Shown: positions 13,501 to 27,345, counted from the stretch's first letter. The stretch is DNA of 64,000 nt from Nectonema munidae (GCA_030549495.1 JAUIRK010000509.1:1734501-1798500), one strand, 5' to 3'. Notes: generated from the letters alone by a model not told the origin. Numbers and translations are program-made.

Positions 13501-16500
13501 ACTTTTAAATAATATATTTGTCAATTAATCAAATAATCAAAGATGCGAACCCCTTATCTAACATACCCTTTCTTTCCCACCTAAAGAAAAATTGTCAAAT
13601 TCGATTCACATTGAAATTTTTAGACAATATCTACATCTTCATATATTTCATATTTTTCTAGAAAAAAGATTTAGACGATTTTACAAAAGTTAAAACCTAT
13701 ATTTTTGCAATTTGCACACTTTTAAATAATATATTTGTCAATTAATCAAATAATCAAAGATGCGAACCCCTTATCTAACATACCCTTTCTTTCCCACCTA
13801 AAGAAAAATTGTCAAATTCGATTCACATTGAAATTTTTAGACAATATCTACATCTTCATATATTTCATATTTTTCTAGAAAAAAGATTTAGACGATTTTA
13901 CAAAAGTTAAAACCTATATTTTTGCAATTTGCACACTTTTAAATAATATATTTGTCAATTAATCAAATAATCAAAGATGCGAACCCCTTATCTAACATAC
14001 CCTTTCTTTCCCACCTAAAGAAAAATTGTCAAATTCGATTCACATTGAAATTTTTAGACAATATCTACATCTTCATATATTTCATATTTTTCTAGAAAAA
14101 AGATTTAGACGATTTTACAAAAGTTAAAACCTATATTTTTGCAATTTGCACACTTTTAAATAATATATTTGTCAATTAATCAAATAATCAAAGATGCGAA
14201 CCCCTTATCTAACATACCCTTTCTTTCCCACCTAAAGAAAAATTGTCAAATTCGATTCACATTGAAATTTTTAGACAATATCTACATCTTCATATATTTC
14301 ATATTTTTCTAGAAAAAAGATTTAGACGATTTTACAAAAGTTAAAACCTATATTTTTGCAATTTGCACACTTTTAAATAATATATTTGTCAATTAATCAA
14401 ATAATCAAAGATGCGAACCCCTTATCTAACATACCCTTTCTTTCCCACCTAAAGAAAAATTGTCAAATTCGATTCACATTGAAATTTTTAGACAATATCT
14501 ACATCTTCATATATTTCATATTTTTCTAGAAAAAAGATTTAGACGATTTTACAAAAGTTAAAACCTATATTTTTGCAATTTGCACACTTTTAAATAATAT
14601 ATTTGTCAATTAATCAAATAATCAAAGATGCGAACCCCTTATCTAACATACCCTTTCTTTCCCACCTAAAGAAAAATTGTCAAATTCGATTCACATTGAA
14701 ATTTTTAGACAATATCTACATCTTCATATATTTCATATTTTTCTAGAAAAAAGATTTAGACGATTTTACAAAAGTTAAAACCTATATTTTTGCAATTTGC
14801 ACACTTTTAAATAATATATTTGTCAATTAATCAAATAATCAAAGATGCGAACCCCTTATCTAACATACCCTCTCTTTCCCACCTAAAGAAAAATGGTCAA
14901 ATTCGATTCACATTGAAATTTTTAGACAATATCTACATCTTCATATATTTCATATTTTTCTAGAAAAAAGATTTAGACGATTTTACAAAAGTTAAAACCT
15001 ATATTTTTGCAATTTGCACACTTTTAAATAATATATTTGTCAATTAATCAAATAATCAAAGATGCGAACCCCTTATCTAACATACCCTTTCTTTCCCACC
15101 TAAAGAAAAATTGTCAAATTCGATTCACATTGAAATTTTTAGACAATATCTACATCTTCATATATTTCATATTTTTCTAGAAAAAAGATTTAGACGATTT
15201 TACAAAAGTTAAAACCTATATTTTTGCAATTTGCACACTTTTAAATAATATATTTGTCAATTAATCAAATAATCAAAGATGCGAACCCCTTATCTAACAT
15301 ACCCTTTCTTTCCCACCTAAAGAAAAATTGTCAAATTCGATTCACATTGAAATTTTTAGACAATATCTACATCTTCATATATTTCATATTTTTCTAGAAA
15401 AAAGATTTAGACGATTTTACAAAAGTTAAAACCTATATTTTTGCAATTTGCACACTTTTAAATAATATATTTGTCAATTAATCAAATAATCAAAGATGCG
15501 AACCCCTTATCTAACATACCCTTTCTTTCCCACCTAAAGAAAAATTGTCAAATTCGATTCACATTGAAATTTTTAGACAATATCTACATCTTCATATATT
15601 TCATATTTTTCTAGAAAAAAGATTTAGACGATTTTACAAAAGTTAAAACCTATATTTTTGCAATTTGCACACTTTTAAATAATATATTTGTCAATTAATC
15701 AAATAATCAAAGATGCGAACCCCTTATCTAACATACCCTTTCTTTCCCACCTAAAGAAAAATTGTCAAATTCGATTCACATTGAAATTTTTAGACAATAT
15801 CTACATCTTCATATATTTCATATTTTTCTAGAAAAAAGATTTAGACGATTTTACAAAAGTTAAAACCTATATTTTTGCAATTTGCACACTTTTAAATAAT
15901 ATATTTGTCAATTAATCAAATAATCAAAGATGCGAACCCCTTATCTAACATACCCTTTCTTTTCCCACCTAAAGAAAAATTGTCAAATTCGATTCACATT
16001 GAAATTTTTAGACAATATCTACATCTTCATATATTTCATATTTTTCTAGAAAAAAGATTTAGACGATTTTACAAAAGTTAAAACCTATATTTTTGCAATT
16101 TGCACACTTTTAAATAATATATTTGTCAATTAATCAAATAATCAAAGATGCGAACCCCTTATCTAACATACCCTCTCTTTCCCACCTAAAGAAAAATGGT
16201 CAAATTCGATTCACATTGAAATTTTTAGACAATATCTACATCTTCATATATTTCATATTTTTCTAGAAAAAAGATTTAGACGATTTTACAAAAGTTAAAA
16301 CCTATATTTTTGCAATTTGCACACTTTTAAATAATATATTTGTCAATTAATCAAATAATCAAAGATGCGAACCCCTTATCTAACATACCCTCTCTTTCCC
16401 ACCTAAAGAAAAATGGTCAAATTCGATTCACATTGAAATTTTTCGACAATATCTACATCTTCATATATTTCATATTTTTCTAGAAAAAAAGATTTAGACG

Positions 16501-19500
16501 ATTTTACAAAAGTTAAAACCTATATTTTTGCAATTTGCACACTTTTAAATAATATATTTGTCAATTAATCAAATAATCAAAGATGCGAACCCCTTATCTA
16601 ACATACCCTCTCTTTCCCACCTAAAGAAAAATTGTCAAATTCGATTCACATTGAAATTTTTAGACAATATCTACATCTTCATATATTTCATATTTTTCTA
16701 GAAAAAAGATTTAGACGATTTTACAAAAGTTAAAACCTATATTTTTGCAATTTGCACACTTTTAAATAATATATTTGTCAATTAATCAAATAATCAAAGA
16801 TGCGAACCCCTTATCTAACATACCCTTTCTTTCCCACCTAAAGAAAAATTGTCAAATTCGATTCACATTGAAATTTTTAGACAATATCTACATCTTCATA
16901 TATTTCATATTTTTCTAGAAAAAAGATTTAGACGATTTTACAAAAGTTAAAACCTATATTTTTGCAATTTGCACACTTTTAAATAATATATTTGTCAATT
17001 AATCAAATAATCAAAGATGCGAACCCCTTATCTAACATACCCTTTCTTTCCCACCTAAAGAAAAATTGTCAAATTCGATTCACATTGAAATTTTTAGACA
17101 ATATCTACATCTTCATATATTTCATATTTTTCTAGAAAAAAGATTTAGACGATTTTACAAAAGTTAAAACCTATATTTTTGCAATTTGCACACTTTTAAA
17201 TAATATATTTGTCAATTAATCAAATAATCAAAGATGCGAACCCCTTATCTAACATACCCTTTCTTTTCCCACCTAAAGAAAAATTGTCAAATTCGATTCA
17301 CATTGAAATTTTTAGACAATATCTACATCTTCATATATTTCATATTTTTCTAGAAAAAAGATTTAGACGATTTTACAAAAGTTAAAACCTATATTTTTGC
17401 AATTTGCACACTTTTAAATAATATATTTGTCAATTAATCAAATAATCAAAGATGCGAACCCCTTATCTAACATACCCTTTCTTTCCCACCTAAAGAAAAA
17501 TTGTCAAATTCGATTCACATTGAAATTTTTAGACAATATCTACATCTTCATATATTTCATATTTTTCTAGAAAAAAGATTTAGACGATTTTACAAAAGTT
17601 AAAACCTATATTTTTGCAATTTGCACACTTTTAAATAATATATTTGTCAATTAATCAAATAATCAAAGATGCGAACCCCTTATCTAACATACCCTTTCTT
17701 TCCCACCTAAAGAAAAATTGTCAAATTCGATTCACATTGAAATTTTTCGACAATATCTACATCTTCATATATTTCATATTTTTCTAGAAAAAAGATTTAG
17801 ACGATTTTACAAAAGTTAAAACCTATATTTTTGCAATTTGCACACTTTTAAATAATATATTTGTCAATTAATCAAATAATCAAAGATGCGAACCCCTTAT
17901 CTAACATACCCTCTCTTTCCCACCTAAAGAAAAATTGTCAAATTCGATTCACATTGAAATTTTTCGACAATATCTACATCTTCATATATTTCATATTTTT
18001 CTAGAAAAAAGATTTAGACGATTTTACAAAAGTTAAAACCTATATTTTTGCCATTTACACACTTTTAAATAATATATTTGTCAATTAATCAAATAATCAA
18101 AGATGCGAACCCCTTATCTAACATACCCTCTCTTTCCCATCTAAAGAAAAATGGTCAAATTCGATTCACATTGAAATTTTTCGACAATATCTACATCTTC
18201 ATATATTTCATATTTTTCTAGAAAAAAGATTTAGACGATTTTACAAAAGTTAAAACCTATATTTTTGCAATTTGCACACTTTTAAATAATATATTTGTCA
18301 ATTAATCAAATAATCAAAGATGCGAACCCCTTATCTAACATACCCTCTCTTTCCCACCTAAAGAAAAATGGTCAAATTCGATTCACATTGAAATTTTTCG
18401 ACAATATCTACATCTTCATATATTTCATATTTTTCTAGAAAAAAGATTTAGACGATTTTACAAAAGTTAAAACCTATATTTTTGCAATTTGCACACTTTT
18501 AAATAATATATTTGTCAATTAATCAAATAATCAAAGATGCGAACCCCTTATCTAACATACCCTCTCTTTCCCACCTAAAAAAAATGGTCAAATTCGATTC
18601 ACATTGAAATTTTTCGACAATATCTACATCTTCATATATTTCATATTTTTCTAGAAAAAAGATTTAGACGATTTTACAAAAGTTAAAACCTATATTTTTG
18701 CAATTTGCACACTTTTAAATAATATATTTGTCAATTAATCAAATAATCAAAGATGCGAACCCCTTATCTAACATACCCTCTCTTTCCCACCTAAAGAAAA
18801 ATGGTCAAATTCGATTCACATTGAAATTTTTCGACAATATCTACATCTTCATATATTTCATATTTTTCTAGAAAAAAGATTTAGACGATTTTACAAAAGT
18901 TAAAACCTATATTTTTGCAATTTGCACACTTTTAAATAATATATTTGTCAATTAATCAAATAATCAAAGATGCGAACCCCTTATCTAACATACCCTCTCT
19001 TTCCCACCTAAAGAAAAATGGTCAAATTCGATTCACATTGAAATTTTTCGACAATATCTACATCTTCATATATTTCATATTTTTCTAGAAAAAAGATTTA
19101 GACGATTTTACAAAAGTTAAAACCTATATTTTTGCAATTTGCACACTTTTAAATAATATATTTGTCAATTAATCAAATAATCAAAGATGCGAACCCCTTA
19201 TCTAACATACCCTCTCTTTCCCACCTAAAGAAAAATGGTCAAATTCGATTCACATTGAAATTTTTCGACAATATCTACATCTTCATATATTTCATATTTT
19301 TCTAGAAAAAAGATTTAGACGATTTTACAAAAGTTAAAACCTATATTTTTGCAATTTGCACACTTTTAAATAATATATTTGTCAATTAATCAAATAATCA
19401 AAGATGCGAACCCCTTATCTAACATACCCTCTCTTTCCCACCTAAAGAAAAATGGTCAAATTCGATTCACATTGAAATTTTTCGACAATATCTACATCTT

Positions 19501-21027
19501 CATATATTTCATATTTTTCTAGAAAAAAGATTTAGACGATTTTACAAAAGTTAAAACCTATATTTTTGCAATTTGCACACTTTTAAATAATATATTTGTC
19601 AATTAATCAAATAATCAAAGATGCGAACCCCTTATCTAACATACCCTCTCTTTCCCACCTAAAGAAAAATGGTCAAATTCGATTCACATTGAAATTTTTC
19701 GACAATATCTACATCTTCATATATTTCATATTTTTCTAGAAAAAAGATTTAGACGATTTTACAAAAGTTAAAACCTATATTTTTGCAATTTGCACACTTT
19801 TAAATAATATATTTGTCAATTAATCAAATAATCAAAGATGCGAACCCCTTATCTAACATACCCTCTCTTTCCCACCTAAAGAAAAATGGTCAAATTCGAT
19901 TCACATTGAAATTTTTCGACAATATCTACATCTTCATATATTTCATATTTTTCTAGAAAAAAGATTTAGACGATTTTACAAAAGTTAAAACCTATATTTT
20001 TGCAATTTGCACACTTTTAAATAATATATTTGTCAATTAATCAAATAATCAAAGATGCGAACCCCTTATCTAACATACCCTCTCTTTCCCACCTAAAGAA
20101 AAATGGTCAAATTCGATTCACATTGAAATTTTTCGACAATATCTACATCTTCATATATTTCATATTTTTCTAGAAAAAAGATTTAGACGATTTTACAAAA
20201 GTTAAAACCTATATTTTTGCAATTTGCACACTTTTAAATAATATATTTGTCAATTAATCAAATAATCAAAGATGCGAACCCCTTATCTAACATACCCTCT
20301 CTTTCCCACCTAAAGAAAAATGGTCAAATTCGATTCACATTGAAATTTTTCGACAATATCTACATCTTCATATATTTCATATTTTTCTAGAAAAAAGATT
20401 TAGACGATTTTACAAAAGTTAAAACCTATATTTTTGCAATTTGCACACTTTTAAATAATATATTTGTCAATTAATCAAATAATCAAAGATGCGAACCCCT
20501 TATCTAACATACCCTCTCTTTCCCACCTAAAGAAAAATGGTCAAATTCGATTCACATTGAAATTTTTCGACAATATCTACATCTTCATATATTTCATATT
20601 TTTCTAGAAAAAAGATTTAGACGATTTTACAAAAGTTAAAACCTATATTTTTGCAATTTGCACACTTTTAAATAATATATTTGTCAATTAATCAAATAAT
20701 CAAAGATGCGAACCCCTTATCTAACATACCCTCTCTTTCCCACCTAAAGAAAAATGGTCAAATTCGATTCACATTGAAATTTTTCGACAATATCTACATC
20801 TTCATATATTTCATATTTTTCTAGAAAAAAGATTTAGACGATTTTACAAAAGTTAAAACCTATATTTTTGCAATTTGCACACTTTTAAATAATATATTTG
20901 TCAATTAATCAAATAATCAAAGATGCGAACCCCTTATCTAACATACCCTCTCTTTCCCACCTAAAGAAAAATGGTCAAATTCGATTCACATTGAAATTTT
21001 TCGACAATATCTACATCTTCATATATT
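4572..21027. repeat. 217-bp satellite array, about 75.8 units
   Basis: A head-to-tail tandem array. Unit starts (AAAACCTATATTTTTGC) fall at 4572, 4788, 5005, 5222 and on to 20855. Unit length is 217 bp, varying by 1-3 bases through A-run and small indel changes. Seventy-five full units are followed by 173 bp of a last one, and flanks diverge abruptly at both ends. Units are almost identical but form two subtypes. Type A has CCCTCTC, AAATGGTC and TTTTTCGAC; type B has CCCTTTC, AAATTGTC and TTTTTAGAC. Type A fills the left edge and the right 14 or so units; type B and mixtures fill the middle. Each unit has the 14-bp palindrome TTTTTCTAGAAAAA. There is no sustained reading frame and no CENP-B-like box. 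A centromeric or heterochromatic role is possible but not shown. Confidence 0.97.
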
Positions 21028-21783
21028 GGCATTTTTCATAGTTATGAAAGATGCAAATTTTGGAAATTTTGAGACTTTGTATCAATATTAGCGACGCTAG
21101 ATTTTCCGTGTAGACAAGATAAACACTTCTACGAGCAGAACTTCACACATGAAATGCATGGTCGGTATTGTATTAAAAATTATTTTAAAAGCGTATTTTT
21201 CGGATCTGAAATAGAACTCGTCTTTCACAAAACGAAAGTAATTCTGATTGAACTGTGCACGGTTATGCTAAAATTGGCAGTAGAAGAGAGCCCCACCCCA
21301 CCGAAAACAAAACTCAGTTCTATTCACTAGTTTGGTTAGTGAATGAATTATACATCATGCACTTGTGTGTTGAGTCTTTATCGCATTCATTCCCACAGTC
21401 GCCGGCTCTTCATTAACTTTCCCTGTAGTTATTTATCATATACAGCTACACCCCCAACATCTGTTTCCAATGAAAATGCGCTATCTTTTTTGCTTTTTCT
21501 CATGCAGTCCTTTCTGAGAGTGAAGTGCCAGTGGTTTGCGTAGAAAAAGCTTCTTACGACAAAAAACTTTTTTTTTCCTATTTGATTGACAACTTTCTGA
21601 CGGATATAATTGCACCATAATCTTCAACATAATCCTTCTCCGTTTACCGACAACGCATGCAACAACACTATAGTGTAATCCCAGTATATGCAACTAAAAA
21701 CTTATTAGTATCATTCCACTAGTCTTGTTTAGTACACTTACTTGTTGGTTTAATAACAAGTAACTTTACGAGAATGCATAACA
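21028..21783. other. Satellite flank, no gene seen
   Basis: Single-copy sequence begins directly after the truncated satellite unit. Short open frames at 21343-21543 (plus) and 21481-21693 (minus) overlap each other in antisense and show no family pattern. This stretch may include the upstream part of the MULE relic that starts at 21784. Confidence 0.4.
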
Positions 21784-22576
21784 ATGTTAAATGATGGAAG
21801 CCGAGGTGAACTTAAAAGACAAAGTGCTTTAAGAAAAATTCGGTACAATAGAAAACGAAAGCAAGGCCCTGAAAATATATTTTTTGAAATCCCAGAGAAC
21901 TACTACAATTGCTCTAACAAGCTGTTCCTACAATATGACAAAATTTTTCAAATGAAAGAATTATGATATTTCACGGAGAAGTGATGGATCTCTTGAAAAA
22001 AGTTTCGAAAATAGATGGAATATTCCTAGATGGAACATTTAAGCTCACACCGAAACACTTCTCAAAAATTTTTACAATACATGCTTTTCATAATGAAGTT
22101 CAAATTCCAATAATGTATTGTTTGTTGGGTTCTCAAAAAGAAAAAACGTACATGTAAGCAAATTTTTTTTTTATAAATAAGCATTAATTTAGTTCAAGTA
22201 TTTTAGAAAAGTATTTGAGCATTTAAAAGAACAGATCATCTTTAAAAATCTTGAATATGTAACTGGGGATTTTGAACAAGCTCTCATAAATGTAATTCGT
22301 AAGTAAATTGTTACAGTATATATTTTCTCATATTAAAAAATTTATTTAAGACTCAGAGCTTATTTTGCAAATGATAAAGCTACTTTATGGGAGATATTAG
22401 AGTTTTTTATACTCGAAGAAAGAAAGCTACAGAAGGATATGGAAGAAATCGAAAGAGTAAACTTTTCATACGCTAAAAGTGGAGGTTCGTACGAAAAGAA
22501 GAAAAGAGAAGAGACAAACCTCTCAAACATATTTTATGAATATGAAAAAAATGGAAACATATACTTGTTTTTATGA
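21784..22576 (+). pseudogene. MULE-type DDE transposase relic, internally deleted
   Basis: The reading runs from ATG 21784 through a frameshift at about 21962 into a frame containing FLDGTFKLTPKHF and TIHAF...PIMYCLLGS. These are the first catalytic Asp block and following strand of the MULE transposase domain found with FLYWCH fingers. A clean GT-AG gap (22154-22206, 53 nt) then joins to KVFEHLK and VTGDFEQALINVI, the second catalytic Asp region. After 22298 the central part, including the third acidic residue, is missing. A lysine- and glutamate-rich C-terminal piece resumes near 22357 and ends at TGA 22574-22576. The N-terminal FLYWCH finger is absent. The element is inactive; whether the 53-nt gap is a true intron or a scar is open. 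Confidence 0.7.
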
Positions 22577-23493
22577 AGGATCAGTTCCTTAGTATTTAAC
22601 CCGAAGAAACTTGATGACAAAAGTTTTACGGATAAAAATAATTTTAATATCAATTTTTCCATTATGAATGAAACCTCTTCATCATTCTCTATTAAAAATA
22701 TTTTAAATTTTCAATAAAATGTTTTTTATATTTTACGTTTTTATTTAATGTCCAAAAATGATTTCTTTTACTTGTCAATTAGTAAACTAATGAATTATTT
22801 TAATACATAACTAATTGTTATTTTTATATAATATCGAAGTTTTCGTTATAAACGCTCTATATATACGATATTATAAATAATATAGTAAGGTGTGTATGTT
22901 CAAACTCTGGCACGCATGCTCATATTCCCACTACACACAAACACTAAAACAATAGAGAACACAGATGATCAAACAGATGCGTGTTCACAGCGCAGTTGCG
23001 AACTCTCACTTAGCTATATCGTTTTCATTGGCTAGTTGAAACGTCAATTGTCGTCATATATCCTAGAACCCCAGTGCCAGTCAGTACTTATTGCAGCATT
23101 TGTTTTCATTTCATTGCTTTTCTATTTCTCAATGAGTCTCCTCTACTAAATATTTTTACTTGTTATTGTGATTCCCTCCTCAGTTTCAATATTTTCCAGG
23201 ATCTAGCCAACAAGTTTCTTTATTAGCGTATGTTTCAATCTCATTACCAATTTTTTTCGTATATTTACAAAATTTTTATAAACTATTGTACACATGATCA
23301 CAACGGCAACAATTATTTTTCACCTGCATTTTGATTATCCTTCAATTACCATCTAGTAACTACCATCATTCGCGGAGTCTGGAATCCCCCAATTTAAAGC
23401 AGTACTTAATCATCGATGTCGCCTTGCTCCTCATCAAGGTTATGATTTTTTTATTGTAAATAATATAGACTTCATTTTTTGCATCTGGAAAAA
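22577..23493. other. No gene seen
   Basis: AT-rich sequence following the MULE relic, with an AATAAA-like site near 22715. The part at 22880-23450 is richer in GC and could be a promoter or 5' untranslated region for the finger ORF at 23494, but nothing definite supports that. Confidence 0.3.
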
Positions 23494-23700
23494 ATGTGTT
23501 TTGAATCTAAATTTTGTCCTTTTTCTTCAAATTTTATTAGACATTTGAATATGAATCACAGGTTAGAAAAAAACTTTTCTGTTGATTGTTTTGTTGAGAG
23601 TTGCAAAATTAAATATAAGAGAATCGACTCCTATCTAAAACATTTAAAAAGAAGACACATTGAATTTTATCGCGAACGCTTCAATTTATTTTTTGTGTGA
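23494..23700 (+). CDS. Small C2H2 zinc-finger protein, likely transposon-associated
   Basis: An ORF of 68 codons from ATG 23494 to TGA 23700. Residues 2-22 form a divergent finger (C-x5-C ... H-x4-H, with NFIRHLNMNH). Residues 31-55 form a good one: DCFVESCKIKY, then LKHLKRRH, that is C-x4-C-x12-H-x4-H. A pair of fingers of this shape at the N-terminus is common in orphan proteins of invertebrate mobile elements. No larger downstream ORF follows, so this is either a truncated element protein or a first exon. Binding of nucleic acid is inferred from the finger pattern only. Confidence 0.4.
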   Translation: MCFESKFCPFSSNFIRHLNMNHRLEKNFSVDCFVESCKIKYKRIDSYLKHLKRRHIEFYRERFNLFFV

Positions 23701-26559
23701 ATGTTGCTTTTATTTAATTTGTTAGTAAGCTTACTATCTTCATTAGTAGATTGAACTTATTCTCTACTAACTTGATGAATACTACTTACTTTAACATTAG
23801 TAGGGTTTAACTAACACATTAGTCGAATTTTGGACAGCAGCGTTTACTTTATAAGTTTGTAAGTGTTACTAAGAATAGAATAAAACAAAAGCTTAATTCA
23901 TAAAAAAATTTAATTAATTACAAAATCTATAATAAATCGAATCAAAAACACGAAGAATTTATTTTTTTCCGAAACGTCAAGCCTTATCTGGATGCCAAGA
24001 AAACTAAGTTCTGAAATGATCTCAACATCCTAATATCAAATAAAAGTATGTTTTTAGATAATTTTGAGGCATATATCACCAAATCTACTTGCACTTTTAC
24101 ATATTTTTTCACAGTAATTGTCAAATCGCAGAAATCATATCAACATGTTTTTTAGACAATTTAATACTTACTAGAAGATTACTAGAAGTTGACACAGCTG
24201 CATCAACATTTATGTCTTCTACATCCCAAGTGAAATTTGAAGTTATTGCAATTGCTATTTTTTTTCTCTTTCTATTTATCTAATTTTTTCTGGTTTTTAC
24301 TTGAATAAATTTCTTATTCTTCTTCTTCTATAGAAGATGTAATAAATATAACTAACTGAAACTTACAATCTATCATCAGGAGATGAATTCCAAATGTAAT
24401 TGAGAATGCAACTTTGAAATCCATGCCTTTCATTTTGCAAGAAGAAAGTAAAAATGGAGTAAAATGAAAAAACACCTACTTTTATATTTTTTATTTTAAA
24501 AAGAGATTATCAGAAGTTATAGCCAATCAGGAGACGAAAGTGCACGCCTATCATTTGAGTTCATGTATCTCAAAGTTAAGAGAGTTTAAGAACCTTGTTT
24601 GGTTGTTTATTTACTTTATGTAGGAGAAAGTTTGCTAAAAAAACACAAGTAGTTGAGATATGTATCATATTCTTATGCTTGTAATGAAAAACACCATCAG
24701 TTTCATAATCGAAGAAGCTTGAAAACAAGAGTTGTTTTTCTTAAAAATAAGATCAACAAACCAGACATTTTACTTCCTACCATGGTGATTCATTTAATTC
24801 CTCTTACTATTTACCTGTTTTCATCATCTCTTATATAATGAAATTACATACTAAAATATTAATGCACAATTTATATATACGATATACTAAATTTAATTCA
24901 ATTTTCAACACTAGATCTCAAAATATATCTATGGTGAAATGAAAGTTTGGGGTTTAAACAAAGGACATCCGTAAAAATGGATTTAAAACCCAATAAGAAA
25001 AGTTGAGTTTTCATTACAATTCATTTCGACTTTTTTAATAGAACCAACATACAATTAATATAGAATATCGAAACTTCTATTCCAGAAATTATTTTGAAGT
25101 TCTTACAAGTTGTTTTTATTTAATAAGATGGTCAGAATTACTACGAAACACTGTTTTTTTATTGATTTTTTTAAGTGATTTTTTCACTTAAAATTAAGAG
25201 AGAAATCAAGAAGAAGAGAGAGAGAGAGGATATCCGAACATCTCCGATGAATCGTGTTGAAATACAAGATGTTTTGATATGGAAGATATAGTGTTATACT
25301 ACCAAAGAGAATGATGATTGATCATATTTTGATCTCAAATTTTATTTCATTCAACATGCGTAACTAATGATTCATCAAAGTGTTGGGTTTTGTATGTCTG
25401 ACTTGTAAGACGAGAAATTTAAATAATATTTTATCTCTACCATACAAATAAAATACATGCACGCATGATGCGTATAAACACCTAAATGGATGGATCACAG
25501 AATTTATTGCTGGAAATCAATCAATTAATTAATTAAGTTGTTTGTGACGTTTCGCACGCATCCTTTCGGATATTGTGGCCCCCTGGAATGCTGAGTCCAG
25601 GTCTACCTGGACTTTCCATCCCCCTAAACGCCTACCGGTCCTTGTTACTGCATAGCTATACCTTGTTATATATATTATTTTACAAGAAGTATATTACAAA
25701 AATATACATTCAGCTAAGTGAACGATACAATCCTAACGCGAACGCTCCCAATTTGGGAAACAAATCTTAATGTCTAGAGATAGGTTGATTAATAACAAGG
25801 TTAGAATCGGGTCGCCATAGCACTACCTAACCGTAAAAACCATTGAATTCTTCGGAGGAAGAAAAGCAGGATAAAAAACCGGCACCACGGAATGTAGCTT
25901 GTTCCCAAATAAAAGAATATGATTATAAAAGTGATATGCTACAAAAATACAAGGCATGCAATATCTTATATGTTATTAATTAATAATATTTGATACGTGT
26001 TATAACGGTTAAGAAAGGTATACACAATTTAGGGCATGCTAGGTTAGGAACAATCTACCCCTGTAATTTGACGCCATCCGTTATATAAACATGATGTGAG
26101 TATATATGTTCTCCCTAGGATATATTATTTATAATAGCAATATATAAACGCTCCTACAAGCAAACTCCTGCAGAGGCCAGATTACCGACTATGCCCAACC
26201 TAGCTCGTACCATGGAACTGTTTTGGGACTCATACCTTATGCCAATCCTAAATTTAAGTCGGCGGATCTAGAACTCAGAAAAACAGAACTATATCGCAGA
26301 ACGCAGAATTCCATATCGCCCGGGGGATATTGTATATGGGTAGTCACCTAGGATAACTTTCCTCTTTTTTTAGCATATACCCCGAAGAACGCTTCAGCCT
26401 GGAATTGCGTGGCTCCCAAGCTTGGCATAATTGTGGGCAATGCTTGTGTTCTTAGTTTTTCAATAAACTTTTTATTTAATTTCTCCAATCTTTTCTGGAA
26501 CCAAGAAAAGGAGGTCCGGCTATGAGCAATAGTGAAAGGGTGGCCATGATAGTTCTAAA
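23701..26559. other. Long stretch without a supported gene
   Basis: The short open frames here (24089-24283, 24653-24838, 25573-25770) show no family pattern. Contents seen are a 10-bp-arm hairpin at 25169-25193, a GA microsatellite near 25213-25229, and from about 25550 a more GC-rich block. That block could be the 3' part of the minus-strand LINE whose reverse transcriptase lies at 26560-27345. Confidence 0.4.
25169..25193. repeat. Perfect hairpin, 10-bp arms and 5-base T loop
   Basis: TTTTAAGTGA is followed by TTTTT and then TCACTTAAAA, an exact inverted repeat. It could be a transcript-end structure or a remnant of a small inverted-repeat element. No flanking duplication was recognised. 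Confidence 0.5.
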
Positions 26560-27345
26560 AAGTTTATACACGACGTCGTCTATTTTGTTGGTCCAAGTTG
26601 AGGGAAGGCATCCAAAAATGGAGTTTCCATTTTGTCAATTTCGGCATTGTTGGATTTTAATGACCTTGCCTACCACCGTGGAATTGACTCCAAGGTCTTT
26701 AAGACATTCATATAGCGCTATGTCCTTTTTCCCCTTCTTAAGCTTTTCGTGAGCTTCAGGATGAAAACTAAATCCTGCATCCCAATTGATTCCTAGATAT
26801 TTTAGGTGGCGAACTCAGAGAATATTCTCTATGGTTGGCGTGTTATTTTTGGGACAATTAGCGCCAAAGATGATGAACTTGCTTTCACCTTAAGGTTCCA
26901 TCCAGTGAAATACCTCCCTAATATGGTATTTACATCCGTAAGGTGTTTGCAAATAAGCGGTACACATATGTCGTCAGCAAAACTGATTATCCTAGCATAG
27001 ATTGACTAATTGAAAGAGTCCGTAATGTCAGATATGTAGGCTTAGGGGTGAAACTTGGGGGACCCCGCGTCCTAGCCCTATTCTCCTGGAAAATTCGTTA
27101 TTTATTCTGTTCGGGAATAAACTACCTTGACGATGCATGATGGCACAAACATGCTACTAAGTTTGAACAGCAAAGCATCATACCGGACTGTATCAAAAGC
27201 CTTCTCCAGGTCGTAAGATATTATGCCTACGTAGAGGTCATCATTTTTGCTTTTAGCAACATCATGATGCAAGGTAAGCAAATCATGATTTGTTGATAGT
27301 CCTTTTTTAAAGCCAAACTATTCGTCTGGATCTTTAACAGGACCT
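26560..27345 (-). pseudogene. Decayed non-LTR retrotransposon reverse transcriptase
   Basis: On the minus strand, going down from 27345, the frames show FGFKKGLSTNHDLL (region 2a), then VGIISYDLEKAFDTVRYD (box A with the first catalytic Asp). Next come a decayed GSP-type block, then SFADDICVPL (the box C [FY]ADD motif), and then KYLGINWDAGF with a KLKKGKKDIALY thumb-like stretch. Several stops and frameshifts break it. Endonuclease and 5' parts are not found. The lineage is uncertain; the motifs fit a CR1/Jockey-like LINE. The 34-bp repeats at its upstream side may have grown from its own coding sequence. Confidence 0.7.

Noticed and set aside
4572-21027. A regular array that might be taken for a CRISPR array or a repeat-protein gene
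   Set aside because: There are no spacers (the whole 217-bp unit repeats) and all frames contain stops in every unit.
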